DNA of 62,500 bases, taken from NCBI GenBank assembly GCA_012295275.1, contig CM022670.1, positions 12,487,083-12,549,582 on the forward strand. The letters run 5' to 3'. Positions 18,948-34,111 of the stretch are shown in pieces. Under the pieces are notes generated by a model that searched no databases, was not told where the DNA came from, and was given only the letters and a program-made list of their open reading frames with translations. Both the position numbers and the translations under genes were made by a program. This DNA is from Chrysomallon squamiferum. Lineage: Eukaryota; Mollusca; Gastropoda; Neomphalida; Peltospiridae. The stretch's first letter is position 1; each line of letters starts with the position of its first letter.

Positions 18948-20799
18948 TATACTTCACACTGTTAGACTGATATTTCTACTGCCAAAATCTCATTCTAAAA
19001 ACGTCATTGTCATTTAATCTGAATGAACCAGTTAGAATGTAGCGTACATCAATAACATGAACATAAACATACACAATATATTTTGATAATTCTAAACATA
19101 TTCTGAATTGATTTAGTGTGATAATGTTCAAATCTGCTTGGTATTAGAAAGTTTAAAATATTTTGTGGTGCTTTACAACAGCAACAATAATTTTTATATC
19201 AATATAATTAGAATTATTTTTGTATGTTTTTGTCTGGCCTTCAAGACTAAGAATCATACCTAATTAAAAAAAAAAAAAAATATCATTTATTTCAGAATTG
19301 CTGATATTTATGATAACTCTAATTTATGAGAGCCCTTTTATTTCAAATAAGTATTTGATATTAAGTCTTATTATTCTCTGCCCCAAATGTAATTGTATCA
19401 AGTTTGTATATGTTAAAAATTATTTTGTCGCAGCCTTTTTACTTGTTAAATGTACACCTACAACTGATTTTAAGTGTGCAGTGTATGGGCATGTTGAGGG
19501 ATATTTAAAATAGATATCTAGAACTCCTGTTTTTAAATAGGTGTTCTTACTTTGCAATTTATGTTGCTGACTTGTGGCGTATAATGGAAATTATGCTGTG
19601 AGAAGGGCAGAACTTTAATGACTAGAAAGCCCCTTAAGCAGTTTAGTTGTAGAAATGAGTATTAGTTAAGTAAGAACCATTTCATAAACAGAGGTATTTT
19701 TATTTTTAAAACCACTTTGTCACGGGATTAATGTTGACAGTAATAACGGTGTATATTTTCACGCGTAGAAATTTAGCCACACTGTTGAATGTATTTACTG
19801 TTATTATCATTATATAATTAGTAGTGGTAGTAATAATAGTAGTAATATATGAATATCATTTTACTTTCATTGACATTATTTTTTAAAGTTGCTGTTTTAA
19901 TTATGAATCTGATTTATAATGATCTGTAAATATTTGAAATAATTATTTTTCTGTTTGTTTTTTGGTTGTTTTTTTTTATAAAATGTTTCTGCTGTTTCAG
20001 TTCAGTGATGTACATAAAAAAAATATTTTTGAATTTTGAACAACAACAAAAAAAAAGCTTTAAAAACTTCAATCAAACAATGTTTTTAAAATGACTGAAA
20101 ACTAACTTATGTAAAATAAATTTAAAATCATCCAGTCATTATAGACATAAAGTTGAAATAAATAGTTAGAATCAAAGCAGTCTTATTTTATTTTTGAACA
20201 ACACAAACATTTAAATAAAACAAATAATAATTAAAAAAATATATAAAAAAACAAAAAAACGTTCAGTTCTACTGTTGTCATTATTGTTAATTATTTGTAA
20301 TGTAATATATAAATTTTGGCTATCCAAGCAGCTCTGCAAATAAAGTTTGAAGCTTGATTGTGTTAATTATTAAAGATGTAAGTTTCTAATATATAAATGC
20401 AGATTGAGGACAAAAGTATGGACAAATATATATATATATATATACATATACATGTATGTACATGAATCATAATGATCATAATTGGAACCCAGGTAGAAAT
20501 ATTATTTGTGATATTTTCTGAAACAACTTTTCTAACAACATAGAAGTCACGTAAATATGTTCTCATGGCCAGTTTTAAAAATTACACACAACTGTTACAT
20601 GATTTCAACATTAATGTAAGTTTTATAAATAAAAAAAAGATTGTTCAAACTTTTTTTTTAAAATTTACTGACATCTACTCAATGAACACTTAGGTTTCAA
20701 ATAGCGTTGCTTTAAATACATGAATGTATAATTTTGATTTACAAAAAAAATAAAAAAAATAATGCTAATGTAACATGCTGAAAATAAATATTGTTATCG

Positions 20800-20869
20800 C
20801 TGTTATTATTATTATTAATATTATTATTATTATTATTATTATTGTTGTTAATATTGCTATTATTATAAC

Positions 20870-20910
<41 letters not shown>
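20800..20910. repeat. (ATT)n imperfect microsatellite
   Basis: ATT units with GTT, AAT and CTG interruptions. Confidence 0.85.
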
Positions 20911-20911
<1 letters not shown>

Positions 20912-21253
20912 TGAGAACATATCCTCTGCAAATAATGTTCGTTATTTAAATGGTCTTCCTGACTGTTCATTCATTAAGTATCATTTAAATGTTCATTATT
21001 ACATAATCACTGCTCATCATTCCTATTGTTTATTTTATCTTGATAATCATTTGTGTTGCATTACATAATGTACATAGTAGTACTGATTTGTCTCACAATG
21101 ATGGAAGACAAGACTAATACAATTGTGACAAATTTAGGCTGCATACTTGAATAATATAAATAATAATTAAAAAGGATGAAAAATGAAAGTTAATAAAATG
21201 CTTTTAAATATGAATAATGTTTATTTTTGTTTTATTTTATTATTATTATACAT

Positions 21254-21308
21254 ATATACATACATACATACACATACAAACACATACATGATTACATACA
21301 AACGTACG

Positions 21309-21339
<31 letters not shown>

Positions 21340-21370
21340 GTATGTATGTATTTATATATATGTGTGTGTG
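21254..21370. repeat. (CATA)n / (TATG)n microsatellite
   Basis: A CATA run turns into its complement TATG near 21340 and then a short GT run, so the tract is partly palindromic. Confidence 0.85.
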
Positions 21371-21446
21371 CAAGGATGGACTAGTTGATTGTGGAACTTG
21401 TTATAATTATTCCAACCAGTACTAAACTTTAATACAGTTGTGCTAA

Positions 21447-21560
<114 letters not shown>

Positions 21561-24043
21561 TTTATTTTTATAATTTTTATTTTTTCAAAATATATAGGAA
21601 TAGTTTATAAATACATTTCCACACAGAAGATTCAGTAGAACTTGGGGCTGACTTAACAGCATTACTGGGGCCCCTACTCACACAATCATGAAGAAAGGGA
21701 AATATCTGGAACCTGGTGGCAACCACCCACAGAGTCTTAAAATGGCACTGACAAAACAACTGTCATTCAATTCATTAACTCAGAGAATATTAGTTGACTT
21801 AGCAAGTAACGCTTTGGGTGTATAATTCTGAATCTACAATTCCTCAACTGTTATGTCAAAGCCTTCTCACCGACTAATGAACTTGAATTACCCAAGTCCA
21901 AAATCATGTGGGTTTTTGTTTTAATAAATTTACTCATAATTGTTGTTTTTTGTTTTGATTTTTGATTTTTAACATAAACCTAATCATTTTTTTCAGTGAA
22001 TACTTCATACATTAGTTTCACTACCATCAGGTGAAACAAATATATAAAATTTTTGATATTTTCAGAAGAAATAAGAAGGTAAAACTTACTTGCACATTCC
22101 CTCCTAATTCTTCAACAAAGAACATATACATGCCAAATATTAAATTAAATATCTTTATTTAAAATAAAAAACAAAAAGGAATAAAAAGTATAAATGTTTT
22201 TTTTTATTGCACTACAATCAGATAATTTGACAATGAGCTGTCATAAGATTTTTTATATAAATTGTTCTTATTTTATACAATGTAAGCTCAAGTATATTAT
22301 TCTCCAAAACTGTATATCATAAATTTATATAATATATTTACATATTAAATAAAAGGAAAATAAGATTACAAAAAATAATAAAAGGGTTAATTTTTCAATT
22401 CTTTTTTTAATTTTATTTTTTTCAGTGATCCATGTGGTAAAATTTTTACAAATCTTCCATAACAGTGAATAAACTGCTAAAAAAACCTACACAAACCTGA
22501 AAAAAACAAAAATTAAAACTAATAATCTTTCTTGATATCTGTATGTAGAGAAACAGGTTTGTTTTAATAATATTATTTGTAATAAAATCATACACCAGTT
22601 ATGAAAGAACAAGACAATTTTTTAAAAATACCAAAAAAAAAAGAATGCATAGTTTATTGCTAAGGTTGGTATATAATCATTTTCCTTTTCTCTGTTCAGA
22701 TAGTGTAAAGAAAAATTTCTAAATTTTTTAACAGAAAAATATGATTAATGAAAAATGGCCTGAACTAGAGGAAATAAATCTTGAAACATTATTTCACTGT
22801 TGTGTCAAGCATTAAAATTTTTGGGTAGTGAAGAATATGTAAGTAAAACTATTTTGTAGATTTCAAAATTAAATTTTGTTTCAAGAAAATGTAGGTAATC
22901 TGGTGCTATAAACAATACACCAAATACATTTGATTTTTTTAAAGTATTTTATTTTACTCATCAACCTATGCTAATAATAAAATATAAAAGAGTAAATACA
23001 TTGAACATACCATTTTTCTTTCTTGCTAATACAGTGGTCAAATCAGAAATGATGTAATCCTAAAAATGTAAACAGAACTGAAAGTCCAATTACTTTTGCT
23101 TATTTGTTTATAAGGTCACTTTTAAGGTCTTTTCCCCGTATTTCTTTTGTCTATCCTTTGTTCTACATTCTCAATTAGATCTAATTTTACACTCTATGTT
23201 ATGAAAACATGATATATAATTAATGTATACTTCATATTTTCAGTAGTATGTTACAGTATTTGCAAGCACTTTTAATACAATGAAGCCAAAATAGAGCGAA
23301 CAACCAGTCCATAATAGGAAAATGTATTAAATAAAAAATAATAATAAAAAAATGTGAAAAATATATATAAAAATGTAAAAAATTAAATAAATAAATAAAA
23401 AGAAGAAAAACCTAAAATAAACTGGAGAAAAAAATTGGCCAGAAGCAATGTGTCAAGCAGTCATTTTGTTCTTCAGAAAAAATATACACGGCTTATTCAC
23501 CAGACAACTAGTCACTTTACACCAGTTATTCACAGTCATAGCTTTAATATACTGGTTATATGTGTTGTTGAAGCAAATCAAATACATAACAGATTTATAA
23601 AAAACAGTGATCATAAATAGTTACTACTATTTCTATGATAAAACCAAAAAACTGATATATAATTAACTACAAAATATTAGTTACATAATAAATCAGTTAA
23701 CAGTGTAAACATGACATATTAAAAAATAATATTTGTTTGGTTGCAGCTTCCAAATGTTTAATACAGGAATGAGTAGTCATGTAACTCAAACATACAGCTA
23801 GCTTAGCTTGCTACAGGAATCCCTGAGAGTGAATTCACTGAACTGTTTAAATGATGAAAAATATACTTAGCACGTATCTTTGTATTAAACCTTTAGTGTA
23901 TGTACTTCAAACAATTTTGACTAGTCCAGCTTTTCTGTTCACAAGTTCATTGCTAATCAAAATTTCTGCACATAGCATTATAGGAAATAAAGTACAGTAT
24001 TTACAAAAAATATATATAATTTTGTTTTTCTGAATGTCTAAAT

Positions 24044-27000
24044 CTACATCCCATTATAGGCAGGTCCTTCACCACCCTGGGGGCACTCCCAGTTGATGTT
24101 TTGAGATGGATCTTTGATGTCACATGTTTTACAGTGAATACAATTCTGTGCATTGATCTGCAAACGTTTACCACTTCCATCTTCAGTGTCGATGAATTCA
24201 TAAACACCTGTAAAAATATTTAATGCTTTGTAAACGATTAATAATTAGAAAACATATCTATATTAATAAACTGTGAACCTATCAGAATGATAATACACCT
24301 GGAAGTACATGTTTAAAAACCTTTACAAAGAAGTTCTCTGGTTAACAGTTTGTTATACAAGATTTCAAATGATGAGAGTTTCTGCAGAACTAAAGCAGAG
24401 GCCTCTTGCCTTCCTTTTATTAATTTACTATTATTTGTTACTGTTCTTTTTTAAATATATAAACACTGAAATGCTTAAAGTTTGTAACATGTTAATTTTT
24501 AATACTGTATTTCTATTTCTTTAATCTTGATGATAAATAAAATTCTGTCAGGCTTGAACAAACTTTTGATCATTATACCTGCAGGACAGAATCTTTGCTC
24601 AGGACCATCATAAATAGCCAAATTCTTTTCAACTGGAATGGAGTCATTTTTCAATACCAGGTGAGCTGGTTGGTCATGGTCATGGTTAGTTCCAGTGAGT
24701 ACCACAGAAGAAAGCAGATCAAAACTAATCTGTCCATCAGGTTTTGGATATTCTTTTGGTTTGCATTCAGCAGCAGGCTTCAGTCTCAAAGAATCAGGAC
24801 CTTTAGTGATGTAAATAGATAAAAATTCATTTTATTGTAAGTTTACTTTATAACATTTTTGACTTTGTTATTCATTGGTCAACAGTAGAGTTGCAAAAAT
24901 AAAATATGGAAATGCATTATGTAATATATATAAATATATATATATTATTCATGAAATAATTAAGTATTATTGAGATAGCTACATTCTTATCTTCAAATCA
25001 CATACCATGATGGTGGAAAGTCCAGGGCTCTTTGCCTCGAAGAATCCAGCCAAAAACACCTGTGTACATCAACCCTCCATATAGACCTAGAGGGGAGCCA
25101 AATGCTGGTCTGCTGTTTCTCATAGCTTTCAGTTCTGTCCATACCCAGCTATCTCGAATCTTTTCTTCATAGCTTTCAGGATTCAGACCTGCATACAATA
25201 TGAGTGAATGTACAAATTATTGAACTAGTAAACAAATGTGACACATTTTAGAATCATCTGTTATCAAGTCATATATATAATAATGTTTCTGTAAGATGAA
25301 ACCTGAAAGAAACCTGCTGTTATATCTCTTGGATTTTTAACTACTAATAAACATGGAAGAGAAAAGCAAAAGACAAATAACACAACATGATACAGTGTTT
25401 CATTATTACAAGAATATTATTTACTTATTATTTTTCTTTTAAGCCAAATACCTTCATCTCAAATCAGTTCAACAAACTGATGTATTTAATATTATTTACT
25501 TATTATTTTTCTTTTAAGCCTTCATCTCAATTCAGTTCCACAAACTGATGTATTTAATTTTCCCCCTAAGTCTTACTTAAAATCAGAAAATAACAACAAC
25601 CATACCTGTTGAACTGCCACTTGCAGCTGTAATTGTGTCAAAAACACTTTCTGCTGCAACCATCCCACTTTTCATAGCATTGTGGGTCCCTTTAATTTTT
25701 GGAACATTCATGAAACCTGGACTGCAGCCAATTAAACAACCACCTGGAAATGTCAGCTTTGGTACGCACTTTAAATAATAACAAATGTAACATTATTACA
25801 CAAGTACACAAATGAAAAGGGAAAAATAACAGTGTGCAGGCTTCTTTTCAGCTTTATTGTATTGCGTGTAAGAAGACTATTAAATAAATGATAAAACCTA
25901 TTTCTAATATTCAAATTTTAAACCATGAGACATATGGTCAGAGATGATTCAGATAATGATAAAGTAAACCCACAATTTCTAGGTAATGGGCTCCTCTGCT
26001 CATTCCATTAATAGAAAAGATAGAAAACAATCATATGGCAGTGACTGGAATGGGGAAATAGTTCAAACACAAACCACAGGCCAAATAACAAAATGTTGAC
26101 TCTTACCTGCATGCCACCTTCGTTCAATGCTCTTGCTCCATATCCTATTCTTTTACCACCTTTTAACACTGATTCAATGGATGGGTGATGTTTAAATTTT
26201 TGAAATTCACGGAATGGATTCAAGTATGGATTTTGATAGTCAAGGCCAACCTGCCAGGAAAAAAGAACAATATATTACCTGATGATTTACTAACAATATC
26301 AGGGATACATGTTAATTTAAACCATAGACACTCTACATAAAAACATATTTTATATAACGTTAAACTATAAATTAACAATTGTTATGAACAGGAAATTATG
26401 ATACTTAAATATAAAAACACAAATCTGAAAATACAGTATTATATATTTTTAATTTTAGTTTTTACTTACCTATCTATACATCCTTTTGTTAAGCTCTATG
26501 AAAATCAAAATTTAACTATTACTGTTTTCAAATATTCATAGAATTCTCTATTATTATATAAAAAAGGTTAAGTGGGTGCTAAAAATAGTGTTATTTTATT
26601 TGAACTGTGTTATGTGTAAGTTTATAGATATGTTAAATAAATAATAAAATAATTAAAATAACTAATCAAATAAGACAAAATAAAATATCTACTTAGTACT
26701 TACTACTATGCCAATTGCAATAAGTGGTACATCTCCTAAATGATATAAGAATGTTCCAGCGTATGTGTGCATATCCTAAAAACAATAAAATGATGGTTAA
26801 AACAAATATCCTTATATTTTCTTGGCTGACAGATGAAATAAAAATAAGTAAATTTATTTTAAAAATATATCCAGAACAAAAGATTGACAGAAATGCCTAC
26901 AATATTAATTAAAATAAATATTCAAAAATTAATAATTAAACATTACTGCCTTATTGTTCTGGCAGATGTTTTTAATATTTCTTTTCCAGATAAAGCTCAC

Positions 27001-28668
27001 TGATAATACACAAAAAAGAAGGTAAAATTGTTTTTATAATTTCTTTAATAGGCTTAGTCTTGTTTCCAAGAGCAAAACATTTTGATATTTTGTCATTAAA
27101 AAATGAGGTATTCTTTAAATCTCAAGGCTTTATATATGTGAGAATAATTTTCAGAATATTATTTCACTTACAAATGGCCAGCCAACTGTGTGCTCCACCT
27201 GTCCTGGTTTATGTTTCTCTGGATCTATTTCCCACAACTCCTTAAAACCAATACCGTAAGTCTGGGGTTCACAGTTCGTGCGCAGGTTAAATTTCTGGTA
27301 CAGTTGTTTGGCAAGGTTACCATGGCAACCTTCTGCAAACATTGTGATTTTGGCATTAAATTCCATACCTCTTTCAAAATTTTCCTGATCAAAATAAAAT
27401 TACATTTTAATGAACAGTTGATTATAAACATGAAAATGAAAATACATTTTATATTTAGTTACAAAACATTTGCTCTCACTGGGTTGTTTTTCAATGATCT
27501 AATTACTAAATGTTTTTAGAGAAATAATTATTTTGTAAAACTGTTTAAATCAGTAGCAAAGTACTAACTCGTCTTTACTGATTTTATAAAAGGTTATAAG
27601 TTAACAGATATTATGATTTGCATGAGTAAGAAAGAAAACCTGCTATGTGAACTACTTTAATTGATTTCCAAGGCATTCTCAACAGCTAATTTCTCTGAAA
27701 AAGAAAATTATGTACCAAGTGGCTGGAAAGGACAATAGCTTACATATACACACAATAGATAATATTTTAACAACGAATATTTAAATGAAAACCTGAAATC
27801 ATACTTTTGGTGATCCATCCTTGGCAATTCCTACATCATTTGTGGCAATCCCTTTGACACTTCCATCCTTGTGAAACAAAATCTGAAATACACAGAAAAG
27901 AAGTAATAAACAGACAAGTAAAATATTGTTTATTGTATTCTTAGAGAGTGGTACAACACATGTTACATCAAATATAATTACATGCATGTATGCTTTGTAG
28001 CAGCCACTGGCATTATACAGAAACTTATGATGGAGTATATGAATCTCTCTGCATGTTTTAATATTACTGTTATACATTATTAGTAGTAAACTAATAAAAC
28101 AATTGCATATAATTATTCCAAATCAATTTCGACTCTATTTCACGGGACACTTTCAATTTTTACCTCACTTGCTGCATATCCAGGATAAAGCTCAACACCA
28201 AGGGCTTCAGCCTGCTCTCCTAACCATCTCACAACATTTCCCAATCTAACCACATAGTTTCCATGGTTATAGACGGGCATGCCTGAGAGAGAAAGAATCA
28301 GATCGATCAAACACCTTCCATAACCAAACTTTTCTTTCTTGTTTCACAACTGAAGATATGTTTATATAGTAATATAGACTCACTGAAGGAGTATGCATGT
28401 ACCTAACTTTTGACATGATTATATCATGTGCAGTTCAGGCAATCAAATCACTAGAAGAATGAAATGAAAGCATGGACTGAAACAAACATAAGTGGACACT
28501 TCACTGGAATCCAGTGAAACTGAATACTAGCTCAAATTCATACTTTACATCAACCAGCAATTCTGATGTAATAAAATGTTATAAAGAAAGCAAGTAGTGA
28601 AAACTTATCAAAATATTTATGGACACCACAATTATGCCATTTTATATTCAGCCTGAAATCTTACCATT

Positions 28669-28764
<96 letters not shown>

Positions 28765-31700
28765 AAATGCTTAATTAAATAAAATTAATGAAAAAAAATA
28801 TATATATATATTATGCACTAACCAAACAGGAATTATACCATTACATTTAATAATTTCAAAACAGTTTTGGAAACATCTGGTACTAACTTATAATAACAAA
28901 TTTTAATAATAAATATATATGTTAATCTATATCTTTTTTAAATAATTTTTTTTTTTTTTTTTTTTTTTTTGAAAGTATTATAATTTTATTTAAATTTGTA
29001 AATATTCAGAATAATTTAAAGTAAATTTCATTGCAAAGAATGTAGATAAAATAATTACCTGGTAGAACAGGTATAGGTATTCTATATTTTTCTGTCAGAA
29101 AACCAAACTTGTCAGTGGTTACTGGAGTATCAAGTGGTGACTGAAAAGAATGAGGGAAAAATAAATATTAGATATACATTTAAAATACTCTACCTTGTAT
29201 CAAACAGAAATTATTAATGCCAGAAATAGAACAAAGATTATTTAACTTGCATCATAAATATTTTGTATTGCTTTGTGGATTTTTTTAAATGATAATTTTA
29301 TTTATAAACACACCTGTTGTGTACTTGTTATACTGCCATGAATGACAAATGTCAATGGTTCTATATTCAGTGTATACTGCTATTCAGAGTTTTTGACAGT
29401 ATCAGCAGTGTCAGTATTTAATATGTTTTTACTCTCAATTACATCTTACATTTCTGTCCTTCCAGTCTGGAAACAGTTCATTTAGAGCTCTTGGTTCAAT
29501 GCAAGCTCCTGACAATATATGTCCACCTGTAAAAAAGAAAAAAAATGCTAACAAATGTCAGATATTCAAATTTTAATCAGAAGTAATAATCCAAGCAGTA
29601 AAGTGCTATGATGAGGGTAGGAGCAATTAAAGTATATACATATGCCTATGATAAACTCCATTAAACAGATGTTTCACTGTTATTAACAAGAGTAGCTAGC
29701 CAATAAAGCAGATGTCTCCCCTCTTTGCTTCTAAAATATGTTGGAACATCATTAAGGATTAAATATGCTTTCAGTCATTTCATTCACAGAATTTTAAAAA
29801 AAAATGTTTTTATGTCAATTAAGATATTCTTGAAATTTTTAAAAAAATAATAAAAATGTTAAAAACATTTTTTAATTAAATGTCAACTTTTGCATCAGAT
29901 AATTGTAATCAGTTCATGCAATATTTAGTCAACAATTAAAGACTGTATTATACATTAAGCAGAAAAACATTTACATTGTTATAACATAACTATTATATAT
30001 GTGCATTTATTTGTGTGCATGAGTGTGTGTGGGTTATGTTTGTATGTTTTTTTTATGTTAATCGATAAATAAATTGATTAATACTGTTTTGGACAATACT
30101 ACAATGAGTTTCACTATTCACAAAGATAAGGACAGATACATATGACACCATGCACAGATGTCAGTAACTAAATATCATTTACTAAAAATAAAAAATAAAA
30201 ACAAACAAAATATATAATTTAAAAAAAAAATAATAAAAATTAAAAATTAAATAAATCAATAAAAACATGCATATACTATTATAAACAACCTTTAGTAAAT
30301 TTGTAAATGGATCTTCAGTTTATCTAATATTAAAACTATCAAAACAAAAATCAAGGTCTTTATTTTTATTTGTTATTTTCATTTTTTTGTGTTTCTACCC
30401 ATCACAATTTATATACATATAAGTGGTGGGAAATCCCCTTTTCTGCAAGTCCAGAATCAGTTTATGATCTTTGGGGCCAAAATTATTTTTGAAAATACAT
30501 GTTCACTAAACATTTTTTTAAATTTTTTCTCCAAGGCATATGCTCATTTCTGTAAATGAAATAATTTTTATTTGTAACCAGTCTTACAGCCAATTAAACA
30601 CTTCAACTGATCAAACATTTGTCAAAACACTTCTGTAAATTAATGGGGGTTTTTTGTCAGCTGTAACCAGAAATAAATGCCATATTATTTATTAGTTAAT
30701 CTTTCCAATTCTGATAGCTATGAAAAATCAAAACTGTCAATTATTTGGTACAATAGTGATTACAAGCTCTGCAAATGCAAACTTGGTCTTGGGAATAAAC
30801 CCATCAACAAGATAAACATTAGTTTTACTTGTCACATGACTATTAACATCCCCATTTTTCCTTTTCTTTTCTTTTTTCTTTTTTTGCAGTATAGGAATTA
30901 GCTATAACATATTTAAAACAAAAGATCTAGGTGTTTTTGCTAGTTACAGTAATAAAGGGTTTGAAAGATGAAAATTAGTTTATACCATAAAAAAGAATGA
31001 CTTAATAGGTACAGTTTTTACAAATAATGCTTGTACTGAAATGACTGGCCACTGGAACTAAGTAAAGTTTGTCCTTATTATCATTCAAACATGGTATAAA
31101 ACATTCACATTTTGTACATTGTATATGCAAAAAAAAAATATCAGATATTTTCTTCTTCTTTTTTTTTTTTTGGCATATTGCAAATATTAATTAAATAGTT
31201 TTCAACAACAACATTTTAATATTCTATATTTCTCAAAATAATTAACTGTTATTTTACACACTTAAAATAATGTATGTATATACATGTATAAAATGACAAA
31301 ATTGACTTTTAATTAAAACTGTTAGGGAGAGATGATGTTATAACATGAATTTTCCAGTGACCAATGAACAAATAACACACACACACATACACATACAAAA
31401 TATAAACACAACAAGAAGTTAAACAAATACAAACCTAATTCAGCAGCTTTATCCACAAGACATACACGCAGCTCTTTGCCCTGTTCATTTGCTAGCTGTT
31501 TAAGTCTGCATGCTGCTGACAGACCAGCTGGGCCCCCTCCAACAATCACCACGTCAGCATCATCTGAAAAGCGTTCCATGGAAACATCTGAAAGAAACAG
31601 CAACCAGCCAATGAAGATGTCATATATATTTTATATCATTTTACTGTTAAAGGAAACAAATAAAAATGATGAGGAGAAACATGCAGAATGACATACAGAG

Positions 31701-32166
31701 AGACTGGAAAGGTCATTTTATCAGTACATGTCTTGTTACCAAACTGTTGTATTAATAAAGTAATATGTAGCTTGTTGTCATTTGTAAAGTAAACAATGAT
31801 AAATATTTCTCTTTGAAAATTAAAAACATAATTAAAATGTAACCAGTCATGTAACAGCATCTTCCATTCTATACCTTTCCACCTGGGATCTTTTTCTCTG
31901 GGATAAATGGTGTAGTGAGTTGTAATTTTGGGAACATTCTTTTGAGTACATAAGGATCGGTGAATATGATGAACACATCTTTGAGCTAAAAAAAAACAAA
32001 GAAGAAGATTACATATATGATAAAACTAAAAGAATGTATGTTAATCTCTTTATGATTAATTTTCAGTTTTATTGAATAATGAATGCTCTAGTCAAGATTT
32101 ATATAAAAATAATAACTTTCATAACCTGTTTTATTTAGTTCATTTTACAGAATAAAGAAATTTTTA

Positions 32167-32215
<49 letters not shown>

Positions 32216-33165
32216 AAGCAATTCACATAAATTAATGATAGAATGTAATAATTAAAAATAAAACTATTCATATTTTATTTTTATTTCTTTATTTTGTTCA
32301 TTTATAATACCACCTGTTTTTAATTTCACTTCATAACCTTTAATGTATGCAGTAACAAACAAATGTTGAAATACGTGTACACAAACAGGTAGCCAACTAT
32401 CACATTATATTGTACTTAGTCACGTTTAGTTGTTTACACCTATTTCCTGGTCAGTGACTTTAACTGAACAACATGTATTAAAACCAAACAATGATTACAG
32501 AATATAACTTTTATTAATGACAGTTAAACTTGTTTTTATATAGACAGAAAGATTTTTTTTTTTTTTTAAAGTTTTTATTTTTATTATTATTATTTTTTTT
32601 TTTTTTTTTTTTTTTTTAAATCTAACAATAATAATGGGATACAGGACTAAAAAGTCAAATGAATATCAATATAACGAAAATAGGTAATCCAAAAATAACG
32701 CTCTGAAAATGAAAGACGAATCAAAATTTCAAAGTTGTCTAAAGCTAAATGAGTGAATCTATGCAAATTGAAATTACTTTTAAATAATTATGCATTTCGA
32801 TTTGTTTTATAAATATACAAACACATTTTACTTTTAAAGTCTTGATAAACGTGATTAAATTTTAAAGCGAAGGTCAGGAATACTAGTTTCGTATCTATGG
32901 CTTAACAACAAAATCTAAAAGTGGACTTTGACCCGTGCAATTTGTTTATTATGGTTTAGCAGACGATACGAGTGGCAACTGTGAAATTCTAAATCACTAT
33001 AATCTAATTAATTATTTTAAGAATATATATATATATATTAATTAAGTGATTATTAATACTAAAAAATAATTATAATAACAATTTCTTTTGTTTCTGTTAT
33101 CTATTACTAGTTTAATATAATTTACCTGAGTTCAGCGCTCGACACGTTCCAACCAAAGCCGCCAT
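24044..33165 (-). CDS. ETFDH: Electron transfer flavoprotein-ubiquinone oxidoreductase, complete, 14 exons, 606 aa
   Basis: Inner mitochondrial membrane flavo-iron-sulfur enzyme that passes electrons from ETF to ubiquinone in fatty-acid and amino-acid oxidation. Exons in transcript order: 33165-33126, 31985-31875, 31587-31435, 29526-29450, 29140-29059, 28282-28164, 27882-27805, 27384-27172, 26775-26704, 26250-26107, 25768-25606, 25188-25006, 24800-24579, 24207-24044. All are GT-AG and phases agree; total 1821 bases with stop, close to the human 617 aa. The N-terminus [17 protein letters not shown] is Arg-containing and lacks acids, as expected of a mitochondrial presequence. The FAD-binding motif is [17 protein letters not shown] in exon 3. 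Later blocks include TLEPRAL-like [60 protein letters not shown] and DQPAHLVL. The 4Fe-4S ligands are Cys in QRFCPAG and three in [16 protein letters not shown]. The C-terminus GEGPAYNGM matches the family. Confidence 0.97.
25414..25557. repeat. Tandem duplication in ETFDH intron 11
   Basis: Two adjacent copies of about 70-75 bases (25414-25488 and 25489-25557) share ttatttacttattatttttc, cttcatctcaa and aaactgatgtattta. Copy 2 lacks the aaatac segment of copy 1. Confidence 0.9.
28673..28760. repeat. (AAT)n microsatellite in ETFDH intron 5
   Basis: About 28 uninterrupted AAT units. Confidence 0.95.
32165..32213. repeat. (ATT)n microsatellite in ETFDH intron 1
   Basis: About fifteen ATT units. 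Confidence 0.9.
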
Positions 33166-33628
33166 TACGTTTATGCGAAATGCTTTACGTTAAACGACTG
33201 TAAACAAAATAAAATACTAGCAACAACATACAGTATATATAGTTATAAATATTAACGCAAAAAATATTTAGTATAAAGTCGTTTCATTTTTCATTACTGT
33301 TTATTGTGAGAACTACATTTAAAAATGTTAGAAGTCGTAATAAATGATGACACCACAAATGGTCTCATTTCACTTTTTATTTAATTACATAAATTTTCTG
33401 TTTTATTTAATAGTTGGTTTTCATTCCTAATCGTTGTTCAAAATTATGGAATTTATATATTACAACTTTAACAGAATTAAATATACTGAATCAGAGATAA
33501 TAACTTTTATGACAACATACTCTTTTATTTATTCATTTTAATTTTTATTTTATTTTTTATTGCTGTTATTATTATTATTACTATTATTAGTTGTATTAGT
33601 AGTAGCACTAGTAGTAGTACTAATAGTA

Positions 33629-33668
<40 letters not shown>

Positions 33669-34111
33669 TCATTGGATATCCTAAGCTGGAGTGAAAATGT
33701 AAATAATACCTTTTATTATTAAAAATTAAATTTATTTTATTATTATTATTATTTGTGTGTGTGCGTGCATGTGTGTGTGTGTGTGTGTGTGTTTTTGTGA
33801 GTTTTTTCAGGAGGTTAATATAAACTAAACTAATTAGTAAAAATAACAACAACAACAACAAAAAAGAAGTAAAAATAATAATAATAATAAAAGTAAACAA
33901 AAATAAAAATAAATAAATATCCAATACACAAAAGACTAAAGAAAATTCATATTTTATTTATTATTTTTATATCATTTTCTGAAAACTGTTCATTGAACAG
34001 AAATTTATAAAATACTGGTCCAGATGGACAAACAAAAGAAGACATTTTCCAATATTAATCATTTTATTTGTTTAATCACAGAAATTAAATTATGTAAAAG
34101 TGTTAAAAAAA
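33166..34111. other. ETFDH promoter and RRP8 3' UTR region
   Basis: Only 946 bases separate the RRP8 stop from the ETFDH start; both genes read leftward. It contains trinucleotide tracts (about 33560-33668), a GT tract (33755-33792) and AAC/AAT repeats (33840-33920). A tttatt at about 33954-33959 (AATAAA on the minus strand) is a plausible RRP8 poly(A) signal. The ETFDH promoter must be within the part close to 33166; no clear core element is visible. Confidence 0.5.

Noticed and set aside
21577-21759. 60-residue open frame on the minus strand
   Set aside because: Lies in a GC-balanced block but ends in AT-rich sequence and has no recognisable motif; could be repeat-derived at most.
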